DNA of 35,212 nt, taken from JAVKBW01 sp964352715 (GTDB taxonomy: Bacteria > Pseudomonadota > Alphaproteobacteria > UBA8366 > Aestuariispiraceae). The translations under genes and the position numbers were made by a program. Within the stretch, counting starts at the first letter, position 1. Each line of letters begins with the position of its first letter. The stretch spans positions 1-35,212 of the forward strand of contig CAYGSU010000045.1 of assembly GCA_964352715.1 (NCBI GenBank), read 5' to 3'. Under the pieces are notes generated by a model. The model did no database searches, was not told where the DNA came from, and saw only the letters and a program-made list of their open reading frames with translations. Positions 1 to 7,190 of the stretch are shown here, piece by piece.

Positions 1-1868
1 GCCTGGTTGAGGATCATCGCGGTTTCCACCATCTCGACCATGAAGGTAGAGCGGCCCCGCGCCAGATCGTCGGCCGCGCCGACCCGGCTGAACAGCTTGT
101 CGACGACACCGATCTCGGCCGAGGCTGCCGGCACGAAAGAGCCCATCTGCGCCAGAATGACGATCAGGGCATTCTGCCGCAGGAAAGTACTTTTACCGGC
201 CATGTTCGGGCCGGTCACCAGCCACAGACGGCGGTCTTCCGACAGGTCGCAATCATTCGCGACGAAGCGCGCCTCGCCCGCCTTCATCAGCGCCGCCTCG
301 ACAACCGGGTGGCGTCCGCCTGTAATGTCGAAGTCCAGACCCGGCTTCATCACAGGCCTTGCGTAATCAAGCTGTATCGCGAGATCGGCAAGGCCGGCGC
401 TGCAATCCATCACGGCGATGGCGGCGGCGGCGAGGCCGATAGGGGCGGCGCGTGAGACAACCTCTTTTACAAGATCAGCGAAAAGCTCCTGCTCCAGCGC
501 CAGGGCGCGGTCGGCGGCTTCGGCGATCTTGCGCGCCAGTTCCGCCAGTTCCGGGGTCGAGTAGCGTACCGCGTTCGACATGGTCTGGCGGTGGATGAAC
601 GCATCGCCCAGCTTGTCGGCGTTCTTCGATGTGACCTCGATGAAGTAGCCCAGTACGTTGTTATGCTTGATCTTCAGCCCGTCGGCCCCGGTTTCCTCGC
701 GGTAGCGGCCTTCGAGGCCGGCGATCAGGCGACGGCTTTCATCCCGGAAGGTGCGGATTTCGTCGAGGCCTTCATGATAGCCGGCGCGGATGAAGCCGCC
801 GTCGCGGGCCTGCACCGGCACCTCGTCAGCCAGCGCGCGGGTCAGCCGGTCAACCAGCACATCATGCTGGCCGAGATCCTGGAGCGCCTGCGCAAGTTCG
901 GCCGGTGGTGTGGCGTTGGCCTTTCCGAACAGCGCCTTCAGCGCATCGGTCAGGGCAAGGCCGGTGCCGATGGCAACCAGATCGCGCGGGCCGCCCCGGC
1001 CGAGGGTCAGGCGCGACAGGGCGCGGTCGATATCGGGCGCCTGCCGAAACTGCGCCCGCAGGTCATCACGCAGGCCGGAATGGTCGATCAGGAAGGACAA
1101 TGTATCGTGCCGGTCGCGGATCGCGGCGGCGTCGGTCAGCGGCGCGGAAAGCCGTGCGGCCAGCAGCCGCGCGCCGGCCCCGGTGACGGTGCGGTCGATG
1201 GCCGCCAGCAGGCTGCCCTTGCGGTCGCCGGTCAGGGTTACGGTCAGTTCCAGGTTACGGCGCGTCGCCTGATCAATGTCGAGCACCGACCCGGACTGGA
1301 TCTGGCGCAACGGGTCAAGCCGTGGCGCCTTGCCGACCTGGGTGATGGTGACGTAATCCAGCAGCGCGCCGGCGGCGGCGATCTCGGCCCGGCTGAACGC
1401 ACCGAACGCATCCAGCGAGGCGACTCCGTAAGCGGCCTTCAGGCGGCTTTCGGCATTGACGCTGTCGAACAGGCTGTCGGCCTGCGGCGTCAGCCGGTCC
1501 TTCCAGTCGGCCAGCAGATCAAACAGCGAGGGCCGCTGCAGCAGTTTCGATGGCGCCAGCAATTCGCCCGGCGCGACACGGGCGAGCGCAGCCCCCAGGG
1601 TTTCAGCGCTGACGGTCTGCACGAAAAACCCGCCGGTCGACACATCCAGCCAGGCCAGNNNNNNNNNNNNNNNNNNNNNNNNNNNNNNNNNNNNNNNNNN
1701 NNNNNNNNNNNNNNNNNNNNNNNNNNNNNNNNNNNNNNNNNNNNNNNNNNNNNNNNNNGCCAGATACTGCGTCATCATCGGCGTTGCCGTTCCGTCATCG
1801 ACGGGCGGTGCGGCGGGCGCTTCAGGGGCGCTGATATCTTTTGCGGGCGATGCGGATGATGCTGTCAT
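1..1868 (-). CDS. mutS: DNA mismatch repair ATPase MutS (partial, gap inside)
   Basis: MutS recognises base mismatches and small loops and recruits MutL. Read on the minus strand, the start at 1868 is followed by a proline/alanine-rich lead and then TPMMTQYL, the usual MutS N-terminal motif. After the N-run the frame resumes with LAWLDVSTGGFFVQ of the connector region. Near the low-coordinate end is the Walker A segment TGPNMAGKSTFL (about 180-220) followed by GRSTFMVEM. The window edge removes the rest of the ATPase domain (Walker B, helix-turn-helix). The N-run hides the mismatch-binding FYE region; by comparison with E. coli-type MutS about 110-130 residues are missing, more than 100 nt can hold. 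The reading frame on both sides is the same in window coordinates, so the real missing length should be 1 modulo 3. The gene is divergent from phoR. Confidence 0.95.
   Translation of the reverse strand, partial: MTASSASPAKDISAPEAPAAPPVDDGTATPMMTQYLXXXXXXXXXXXXXXXXXXXXXXXXXXXXXXXXXXLAWLDVSTGGFFVQTVSAETLGAALARVAPGELLAPSKLLQRPSLFDLLADWKDRLTPQADSLFDSVNAESRLKAAYGVASLDAFGAFSRAEIAAAGALLDYVTITQVGKAPRLDPLRQIQSGSVLDIDQATRRNLELTVTLTGDRKGSLLAAIDRTVTGAGARLLAARLSAPLTDAAAIRDRHDTLSFLIDHSGLRDDLRAQFRQAPDIDRALSRLTLGRGGPRDLVAIGTGLALTDALKALFGKANATPPAELAQALQDLGQHDVLVDRLTRALADEVPVQARDGGFIRAGYHEGLDEIRTFRDESRRLIAGLEGRYREETGADGLKIKHNNVLGYFIEVTSKNADKLGDAFIHRQTMSNAVRYSTPELAELARKIAEAADRALALEQELFADLVKEVVSRAAPIGLAAAAIAVMDCSAGLADLAIQLDYARPVMKPGLDFDITGGRHPVVEAALMKAGEARFVANDCDLSEDRRLWLVTGPNMAGKSTFLRQNALIVILAQMGSFVPAASAEIGVVDKLFSRVGAADDLARGRSTFMVEMVETAMILNQ
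1659..1758. other. Assembly gap, 100 N, inside mutS
   Basis: A run of exactly 100 N, the conventional placeholder for a scaffold join of unknown size. The flanks show no shared sequence. The flanking MutS protein pieces imply that several hundred bases are missing here. Confidence 0.95.
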
Positions 1869-2001
1869 GGGCCGGGATGGTACAGGCCCGGTTCCGGCGC
1901 GCCAATATCGCGCAGACGGGTTTTACGGCGATTTCGTGCTTTCGATCGGGCAAGACAGGCAGGTTGGCAGCACAATGACAAAACCGGCGCAGATCACCCC
2001 G

Positions 2002-2030
2002 CTGTCATCAAGTGTTAACGGTTCCGTCAA
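2002..2030 (+). promoter_or_regulatory. Candidate Pho box upstream of phoR
   Basis: Three 7-base units repeat with an 11-bp period: CTGTCAT at 2002-2008, TGTTAAC at 2013-2019 and CCGTCAA at 2024-2030. The first is a perfect match to the PhoB half-site known from alphaproteobacterial Pho boxes and the others are degenerate. The site lies about 75 bp before the phoR start in the mutS/phoR divergent region, which would fit autoregulation. The match was made by eye. Confidence 0.55.
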
Positions 2031-2105
2031 CCTTGCGGCCCTAGCCGGGCATGCTTCTATACGTTAAACAGCGTTCAGACGGTTTGTTCAATCTGACGGC
2101 AGAGG

Positions 2106-3341
2106 ATGCTCTTGCAGGATATCTTTCTCATCGGGCTGGCGCTGGGCGCCACGCTGGCCGGCGTGCCGGCCGCCGTCATCCTGCGTCGACGCCTGCTGGT
2201 CGAGCGGCGGCGGGTCGCCCAGACCAAGGCTGACCTGCGCGAAACGGAACGGCATCTCGGGCAGCTTGATGAACAGATGGCGCTGGCGGACCGGCTGTTC
2301 GATTCGATGCCGCTGCCGCTGTTCCTGCTCGACCGCGACAGCCTGGTGCTGAAAACCAATGCCGCTGCTGTTGCTCTTGTCGACCGCGATGTCACCGGCC
2401 GCACCTTTTCGTCCGTGTTCCGCCAGCCTGATCTGGTGGCCGCCATCGAAGCAGTACTTGAAAACGGCTATGCGGCGATGGTGGAACTGTCGCTGCCGGT
2501 GCCGGTGGAACGGGTTTTCCTGGTGCGGATCGAACCGGTGGCCGCGCCGAAAGCGCCGGCAGACCCGTCCGCAAGGCACAGCGTGCGACAGGTGGCGGAC
2601 GACGATGAACCGGCGGTGGTCGTGGTGATGCAGGACGTGACTTCGGTATCGCAGACCGAACGCATGCGGGCGGATTTCGTCGCCAATGTGTCGCATGAAT
2701 TGCGCACGCCGCTGTCCAGCCTGATCGGGTTTATCGAAACCCTGCGCGGCCCGGCCCGTGATGACCGTGACGCGCATGACCGGTTTCTGGCGATCATGCA
2801 GGAACAGGCTGACCGGATGTACCGGCTGATCGCCGACCTTCTGTCGCTGTCGCGCATCGAACTGGAAGAACACACCCAGCCCAGCAACCCGGTCGACCTT
2901 TCCGCCGTGATCCACGCGGTGATCGACACTGTGACCTTCAAGGCGAAGGACAAGGGCATGACCATCGAGCTGGATCTGCCCGACACGATTCCGACGATCA
3001 CCGGCGACCATGACCAGTTGACCCAGGTGCTGCAAAACCTTGTCGACAACGCCCTGAAATACGGCCGTGAAAATACGGCGGTCACCATCGCCATCAAGAC
3101 GACCGCGACCACCCTGACGATTTCGGTGCAGGACCGGGGGCACGGTATTTCAAAGGACCACCTGCCGCGCCTGACCGAACGGTTCTACCGGGTCGATGCG
3201 GCGCGGTCGCGCCAACTGGGCGGCACCGGACTTGGCCTTGCGATCGTCAAACACATCGTCAACCGGCATCGCGGCAAGTTCAATGTCCACTCCGAACAGG
3301 GGGTCGGCAGCCGCTTCGATGTTACCCTGCCCCTGCGGTAG
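2106..3341 (+). CDS. phoR: Phosphate regulon sensor histidine kinase PhoR
   Basis: Membrane-bound kinase that phosphorylates PhoB when phosphate is limiting. Its 411 residues show one hydrophobic segment near residues 5-27, a basic and coiled stretch to about residue 60, a PAS-like domain at about 62-180 (DRLFDSMPLPLFLLD onward), the HisKA H-box FVANVSHELRTPLSS with the phospho-accepting histidine at about residue 197, an N-box QNLVDNALKYG, and the ATP-lid GTGLGLAIV. There is no large periplasmic loop, as usual for PhoR that signals through PstSCAB/PhoU. The ATG at 2106 is directly abutted by AGAGG; a TTG at 2112 would give better Shine-Dalgarno spacing, so the start is uncertain by two codons. 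The partner phoB lies 8 kb downstream behind the pst genes, with an iron-storage segment between. Confidence 0.95.
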   Translation: MLLQDIFLIGLALGATLAGVPAAVILRRRLLVERRRVAQTKADLRETERHLGQLDEQMALADRLFDSMPLPLFLLDRDSLVLKTNAAAVALVDRDVTGRTFSSVFRQPDLVAAIEAVLENGYAAMVELSLPVPVERVFLVRIEPVAAPKAPADPSARHSVRQVADDDEPAVVVVMQDVTSVSQTERMRADFVANVSHELRTPLSSLIGFIETLRGPARDDRDAHDRFLAIMQEQADRMYRLIADLLSLSRIELEEHTQPSNPVDLSAVIHAVIDTVTFKAKDKGMTIELDLPDTIPTITGDHDQLTQVLQNLVDNALKYGRENTAVTIAIKTTATTLTISVQDRGHGISKDHLPRLTERFYRVDAARSRQLGGTGLGLAIVKHIVNRHRGKFNVHSEQGVGSRFDVTLPLR

Positions 3342-3344
3342 AAA

Positions 3345-3360
3345 CCGGCCGTTTCGCCGG
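3345..3360 (+). terminator. Weak hairpin after phoR
   Basis: CCGGC and GCCGG pair around a six-base loop four bases after the phoR stop codon. No run of T follows, so if it ends transcription it is not a classical intrinsic terminator. Confidence 0.2.
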
Positions 3361-3393
3361 ACCGCAAATCACGGAATCGTCATTAAACGCAAT

Positions 3394-3408
3394 TGACAAT
3401 CATTCGCA
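3394..3408 (+). promoter_or_regulatory. Candidate Fur-type iron box upstream of bfd
   Basis: TGACAAT-C-ATTCGCA resembles the Fur 7-1-7 inverted repeat (TGATAAT-N-ATTATCA), with 6 of 7 matches in the left arm and 5 of 7 in the right. It lies about 50 bp before the bfd start, an ordinary operator position. Iron regulation of bfd is well known in other proteobacteria. Confidence 0.5.
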
Positions 3409-3457
3409 TTCGCTGTTATTTTACGGTACTGATAACGCGAAACGCGGGAGTGCACTT

Positions 3458-3667
3458 GTGTTTGTCTGTATCTGCAACGCCGTCAACCAGGCAACGATTG
3501 CGAATGCCATCAATGAAGGGCATGCGACAGCCGATTCCGTGTATTCAGCCTGTGGCGTCAAACCGAAATGCCGCAAATGTTCAGTGTTGATCGAAGATAT
3601 GATCGTGGAAACCCACGGCCCGATTCTCCAGGCTGCCGCAAGCCAGCCGCAGTTCGGCGCCGACTGA
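3458..3667 (+). CDS. bfd: Bacterioferritin-associated ferredoxin Bfd
   Basis: Small [2Fe-2S] protein of the BFD family, known to deliver electrons to bacterioferritin haem so that stored ferric iron is released. The 69 residues begin MFVCICNAV and carry the ligand set C4, C6, C38 and C41 (KPKCRKC), plus an extra C32. The start is a GTG at 3458, chosen because the family begins directly at this M-x-x-C-x-C motif. Length is usual for Bfd. The bacterioferritin gene lies about 200 bp away on the opposite strand, facing it, which strongly supports the functional link. A Fur-type box precedes it, so expression should rise on iron limitation. Confidence 0.92.
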   Translation: MFVCICNAVNQATIANAINEGHATADSVYSACGVKPKCRKCSVLIEDMIVETHGPILQAAASQPQFGAD

Positions 3668-3680
3668 ACCGGCGGGCCAG

Positions 3681-3860
3681 ATGTTCATTCGTAAAATGAG
3701 CCCTGTACTCGAGAAGCTGGCACGGGAAATGGCTGGCCCGCAGAACAGCAAGTCAGGCAAACCGTCAGACAGCACAACCGACCCGAAACCCGAGCCGCGT
3801 CAGCGTCGCCCGTGGTTTTTCGGCACAACGGCGCAGGATCGTATCAAGCCCGCGAAATAG
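3681..3860 (+). CDS. Hypothetical 59-residue basic protein after bfd
   Basis: An ORF starts at ATG 3681, 13 bases after the bfd stop, and ends at TAG 3860, giving 59 residues. It begins MFIRKMSPVLEKLAREMAG and continues with a polar, proline-rich and basic stretch (PEPRQRRPWFFG). I recognise no family and see no signal peptide or cysteine motif. Close spacing behind bfd suggests co-transcription. The upstream GGCGGG could serve as a weak ribosome site. It ends 10 bases before the end of the convergent bfr gene. It may be a real small protein or a chance frame; the amphipathic N-terminus makes me favour it slightly. Confidence 0.45.
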   Translation: MFIRKMSPVLEKLAREMAGPQNSKSGKPSDSTTDPKPEPRQRRPWFFGTTAQDRIKPAK

Positions 3861-3870
3861 TCGCCGCAGA

Positions 3871-4347
3871 CTAGCTGTCTTTGAACATCTGCTCCTGCAG
3901 ATAGTTCTGCAGGCCTGTATCCTTGATCAGGTGCTGCTGGGTTTCCAGCCAGTCTATGTGTTCTTCGGTGTCATCAAGAATCTTGTCGAAGACATCACGC
4001 GAAACAAAATCGCGTTGCTCTTCGCACACGACAATGGCGGATTTCAGGCAGGACTGGTTGGTGGTTTCCAGATTGAGATCGCTGTCCAACATTTCCGGCA
4101 CATTTTCACCAATGCCAAGCTTGCCCAGATCCTGAAGGTTCGGCAGGCCGTCGAGCATCAGAATGCGCTCGACGATCATGTCGGCGTGCTTCATTTCGCC
4201 GATCGATTCTTCATAGACCTCCTCGGCCAGCCGACGAAAACCCCAGTCCTTCAGCATTCGTGCGTGCAGGAAATACTGATTGATCGCTGTGAGTTCATTC
4301 TTGAGAATGATGTTAAGCTGCTCGATTACCTCGGGGCTGCCCTTCAT
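3871..4347 (-). CDS. bfr: Bacterioferritin
   Basis: Ferritin-like 24-mer subunit that oxidises ferrous iron and stores it as mineral. The start at 4347 (MKGSPEVIEQLNIILKNE) is set by the GGAGA upstream on the minus strand and by family length: 158 residues, as expected. Ferroxidase ligands E18, E51 and H54 are visible, as are the haem ligand M52 (GEMKHAD) and the later DDTEEHIDW motif with the second iron-site glutamate and histidine. The gene converges on bfd and the small ORF, and is divergent from the DUF2325 gene with a Fur box between them about 157 bp from the bfr start. An upstream in-frame extension exists to 4443 but has no homology-like character. Confidence 0.95.
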   Translation of the reverse strand: MKGSPEVIEQLNIILKNELTAINQYFLHARMLKDWGFRRLAEEVYEESIGEMKHADMIVERILMLDGLPNLQDLGKLGIGENVPEMLDSDLNLETTNQSCLKSAIVVCEEQRDFVSRDVFDKILDDTEEHIDWLETQQHLIKDTGLQNYLQEQMFKDS

Positions 4348-4382
4348 AACGCGTCTCCAATCAGATTGTTGCGGGTCGATTA

Positions 4383-4440
4383 AGTCTAAAAGCAGGTATT
4401 GAGGCCTGCATACCAGACGGGCTTTCGGTCCAGAGTCTAA
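4383..4440 (-). promoter_or_regulatory. Repeated TTAGACT element upstream of bfr
   Basis: On the bfr strand the heptamer TTAGACT occurs twice, at 4440-4434 and 4389-4383, 51 bp apart, in the 5' region of bfr. The second reads TTTTAGACTT. It loosely recalls the TTTAGA half of the Irr iron-control element known upstream of bfr in rhizobia, but no proper inverted partner is present. Function unproven. Confidence 0.25.
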
Positions 4441-4503
4441 CAAGCCTTGCCTGTATTAAAAAAGAAAAATTGCCAAACGGTATCTTTTGTCGTTAATCTA
4501 ATT

Positions 4504-4522
4504 GATAATGATTATCATTATC
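4504..4522 (+). promoter_or_regulatory. Near-perfect Fur box before the DUF2325 gene
   Basis: The 19 bases GATAATGATTATCATTATC match the classical E. coli Fur consensus at 18 of 19 positions. The site ends 16 bases before the ATG at 4539, so it must overlap the promoter or early transcript of the DUF2325 gene and would block it when iron is plentiful. It also lies in the divergent upstream region of bfr. Confidence 0.85.
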
Positions 4523-4538
4523 ATCTTTAGAAAGCGGA

Positions 4539-5741
4539 ATGACGCCGATGTGCACGCTGCTGCAAGGCTCTCTCGAAACCCGGCCGAAACCTGAAAATAC
4601 GCGGCGTCTGCGGCTTTGGGAAACCAAGCCGGGCTGGCACTGCGCCATTGTCGGCACCTGCCTTTCGATGGGTGATCTTCACAGTCTGTTCCGCAAGACC
4701 CGCATCCGCATCAGCAATGCCAACGGAACGGACTTCCAGCTTCACAGCCTGTTCGTGCAGGAAGCCATCGGAAAATCCCGCACCAGCAAGCTGATGACAA
4801 AACTGCTGGACAAGAAGCACGCGGCGGCTATCCGGCAGTTCCAGTCCTGCGAAACGGTCGATGAATTGCAGTCGCTATGGCAGACCGCCAGCGCCAGGGG
4901 CGATGTGCCCGGCGCCTTCTGGGCGATCATGACCCACCCCGCCGCCACCGAACAGTTTCGCACCATTGTCTATGGCGAGGTGCATATGCTGTCGCATCTG
5001 GTCGGGTCGGCCAACCATGCCGATACGCGGTCGATACGGCGGATGGAGCAGGAAATCGATGATCTGAAGGAAACCATCGACCGCGACCGCCGGCGATTTC
5101 AGGAGAAAATCCTCGAAAAGGACCAAGCCATCGCCACGCTGCAGTCGGAGGCGATTGACCTGAAGGCCCGCGCAGCCGCCGCGCCGGTTCCGCCGACACC
5201 GGCTGATGCCGGCCTGTCGGCCAGCCTTGCCCAGACCCGCACCTGTCTTGTTGAATTGCGGGAACAGACCGAAGCGTTGCTGGAATCCGATCGGGCACTG
5301 AAGACGGCGAAGGCGAAACTGGAAAAGCAGAACCGCCGGCTGCTGAATGAAATCAGGATGCTGGAATCAGCCGTCGGTCAGCAGGAAGACGGCAATGACG
5401 AAGAGACCTGCCCGTTCGATCTGAACGGAAGATGCATTCTGTATGTCGGCGGGCGTTCTCCGCAGGTCTGCCATCTGCGCAAACTGGTCAACCAGTGGAA
5501 CGGCGAACTTCTGCACCATGACGGCGGCGTGGAACGGTCGATCGACGAACTGGCGCGCAATGTCAGCAAGGCCGATACGGTGGTGTTTCCGACCGACTGC
5601 GTCAGCCATAGCGCCATCTATACGGTGAAGCGCATCTGCCGCCAGAACATGAAACGTTACGTGCCCTTGCGCACCACCGGTGTCGCCTCGCTGGTTGCCG
5701 GCCTGAAAAAGGAAATGTCGTCGGGCCGCCTGCACAGCTGA
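4539..5741 (+). CDS. DUF2325 domain protein, predicted iron-regulated
   Basis: A 400-residue protein of unknown function. The N-terminal half contains a cysteine/histidine-rich start (WHCAIVGTCLSMGDLHSLF, about residues 33-51) and a helical region with the histidine-rich segment VHMLSHLVGSANHAD. A long coiled coil spans about residues 165-285. The C-terminal domain (about 295-395) matches DUF2325: ILYVGGRSPQVCHLRKLV, LLHHDGG, and TDCVSHSA with a conserved cysteine and histidine, ending in an alpha/beta fold. CPFDLNGRC just before adds two cysteines. No membrane segment is visible. The ATG at 4539 has a poor ribosome site; ATG 4548 is an alternative. A near-perfect Fur box just upstream predicts induction on iron starvation. 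The neighbours bfr and bfd suggest a role in iron storage or sparing, but no biochemical role is known to me. Confidence 0.85.
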   Translation: MTPMCTLLQGSLETRPKPENTRRLRLWETKPGWHCAIVGTCLSMGDLHSLFRKTRIRISNANGTDFQLHSLFVQEAIGKSRTSKLMTKLLDKKHAAAIRQFQSCETVDELQSLWQTASARGDVPGAFWAIMTHPAATEQFRTIVYGEVHMLSHLVGSANHADTRSIRRMEQEIDDLKETIDRDRRRFQEKILEKDQAIATLQSEAIDLKARAAAAPVPPTPADAGLSASLAQTRTCLVELREQTEALLESDRALKTAKAKLEKQNRRLLNEIRMLESAVGQQEDGNDEETCPFDLNGRCILYVGGRSPQVCHLRKLVNQWNGELLHHDGGVERSIDELARNVSKADTVVFPTDCVSHSAIYTVKRICRQNMKRYVPLRTTGVASLVAGLKKEMSSGRLHS

Positions 5742-5756
5742 CCGGAATTCCGGCCA

Positions 5757-5785
5757 GCGTCACAAAACCGTAACACGACTGTCAT
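5757..5785 (+). promoter_or_regulatory. Pho box upstream of pstS
   Basis: Three 7-base PhoB half-sites are spaced exactly 11 bp apart: GCGTCAC at 5757-5763, CCGTAAC at 5768-5774 and CTGTCAT at 5779-5785, separated by the A-rich spacers AAAA and ACGA. This matches the known direct-repeat design of Pho boxes. It lies about 145 bp before the pstS start, in the 188-bp gap after the DUF2325 gene. Confidence 0.85.
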
Positions 5786-5929
5786 AAGAACGAAGCCTCT
5801 GACCGGTACCAACGCCCTATTCGAAGGGTCGGGGCACTCTTCGTCTGTCGGTCTGCGGTTCGCGCAGCCGGATAATTCTACCCGCCCCGGACCTAGAATA
5901 ACCTTTTCACTTCACGGGGATCCGAGAAA

Positions 5930-6958
5930 ATGAAGTCACTCCTTAAAACAGTCGCCGTTGCGGCGTTCGGTTTTGTCGCCGTTACCGGCGTCGCCGAAGC
6001 TCGCGACCAGATTAAAATTGTTGGTTCGTCAACGGTCTTCCCGTTTTCGACAGCGGTTGCCGAAAACTTCGGCAAGAAAACCAGTTTCAAGACGCCTGTG
6101 GTCGAATCGACCGGATCGGGCGGCGGTCTGAAACTGTTCTGCGCCGGCGTTGGCGTTGAGCATCCGGACATCACGAACGCATCACGCAAGATCAAGTCGT
6201 CTGAAGTCGAAAATTGCGCGTCGAACGGTGTCACCGATGTCATCGAAATGAAAGTCGGTTACGACGGCATCGTGCTTGGCAACTCGAAGAGCGGCCCGCA
6301 GATGAACATCACCCGCAAGGAACTCTGGTTGGCGCTGTCGGCGACGGTTCCCGACGGTAACGGCGGTTTCCAGGAAAACCCGTACACCACGTGGTCCGAA
6401 ATCAACTCTTCACTGCCGAACACCAAGATCGAAGTGCTTGGCCCGCCGCCGACATCCGGCACGCGTGACGCCTTCGTCGAAATCGTCATGGAGCATGGCG
6501 CCGAGGAATTCCCGGAAGTCAAAGCGCTCGGCAAGGACGACTTCAAGGCGACCGCTCTTCGCATCCGTGAAGATGGCGCTTTCATTGAAGCCGGCGAAAA
6601 CGACAATCTGATTGTCCAGAAGCTCGAAGCCAACCCGGACGCTTTCGGTATCTTCGGTTTCTCGTTCCTCGATCAGAACGCTGACAAGATCCAGGGCGCG
6701 ACGGTTGAAGGTGAAGACCCGACATTCGACAACATCGCCAGCGGCGCCTATCCGGTGTCCCGCTCGCTGTGGTTCTACGTCAAGAAGGCTCATGTCGGTG
6801 TGATCCCGGGTATCGAAGAATACCTGGCTGAATTCACCGCTGACTCGACCTGGGGCGAATACGGTTACCTGGCGGACAAGGGTCTGATCCCGATGCCGGA
6901 AGCCGAACGTGCCAAATACAAGGCGGCGGCTGAAGGCCTGGCGCCGATGACCAACTAA
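5930..6958 (+). CDS. pstS: Phosphate ABC transporter substrate-binding protein PstS
   Basis: Periplasmic protein that captures inorganic phosphate for PstCAB. The 342 residues begin with a clear signal peptide (MKSLLKTVAVAAFGFVAVTG, cleaved near AEA/R). The phosphate-contact motifs GSSTVFPFS (about 32-40), ESTGSGGG (about 59-66) and TSGTRDAF (about 174-181) are visible. Codon choice is more biased than in neighbouring genes, as expected for a very abundant protein. It follows a three-unit Pho box and is followed by a hairpin before pstC, the usual arrangement for making far more binding protein than permease. Confidence 0.97.
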   Translation: MKSLLKTVAVAAFGFVAVTGVAEARDQIKIVGSSTVFPFSTAVAENFGKKTSFKTPVVESTGSGGGLKLFCAGVGVEHPDITNASRKIKSSEVENCASNGVTDVIEMKVGYDGIVLGNSKSGPQMNITRKELWLALSATVPDGNGGFQENPYTTWSEINSSLPNTKIEVLGPPPTSGTRDAFVEIVMEHGAEEFPEVKALGKDDFKATALRIREDGAFIEAGENDNLIVQKLEANPDAFGIFGFSFLDQNADKIQGATVEGEDPTFDNIASGAYPVSRSLWFYVKKAHVGVIPGIEEYLAEFTADSTWGEYGYLADKGLIPMPEAERAKYKAAAEGLAPMTN

Positions 6959-6970
6959 TACGTTACGGTC

Positions 6971-6998
6971 GGACCGGTCATCGCAAGATGGCCGGTCC
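6971..6998 (+). terminator. Hairpin between pstS and pstC (attenuator-like)
   Basis: GGACCGGTCAT at 6971-6981 and ATGGCCGGTCC at 6988-6998 form an 11-bp stem, with one wobble pair, around a six-base loop, 12 bases after the pstS stop. No T run follows. It could stabilise the upstream mRNA or partly terminate transcription. The rest of 6999-7190 shows no gene. Confidence 0.5.
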
Positions 6999-7190
6999 GT
7001 TACCGATAATGGCAACAACTGCCGGCAGGCGCCGTCTTATCGATCTTGTCGACAGTTGTTTCTTTTATCGGTTCCCGTTTCCGGTCAGCGGTTAGGGTAG
7101 GGGAAAAACAGCCGAACCGGTTTTCCTACAGATCAGTCCGCCGATTCTTTTCAGGCTCTTTGGGTCTTCGATGCGCTCCGAGGAATAGTC

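Noticed and set aside
591..1859. Long plus-strand frame opposite mutS
   Set aside because: Antisense shadow of a recognisable MutS. It runs through the N placeholder, has Arg/Gly/Gln-rich low-complexity content and no family resemblance.
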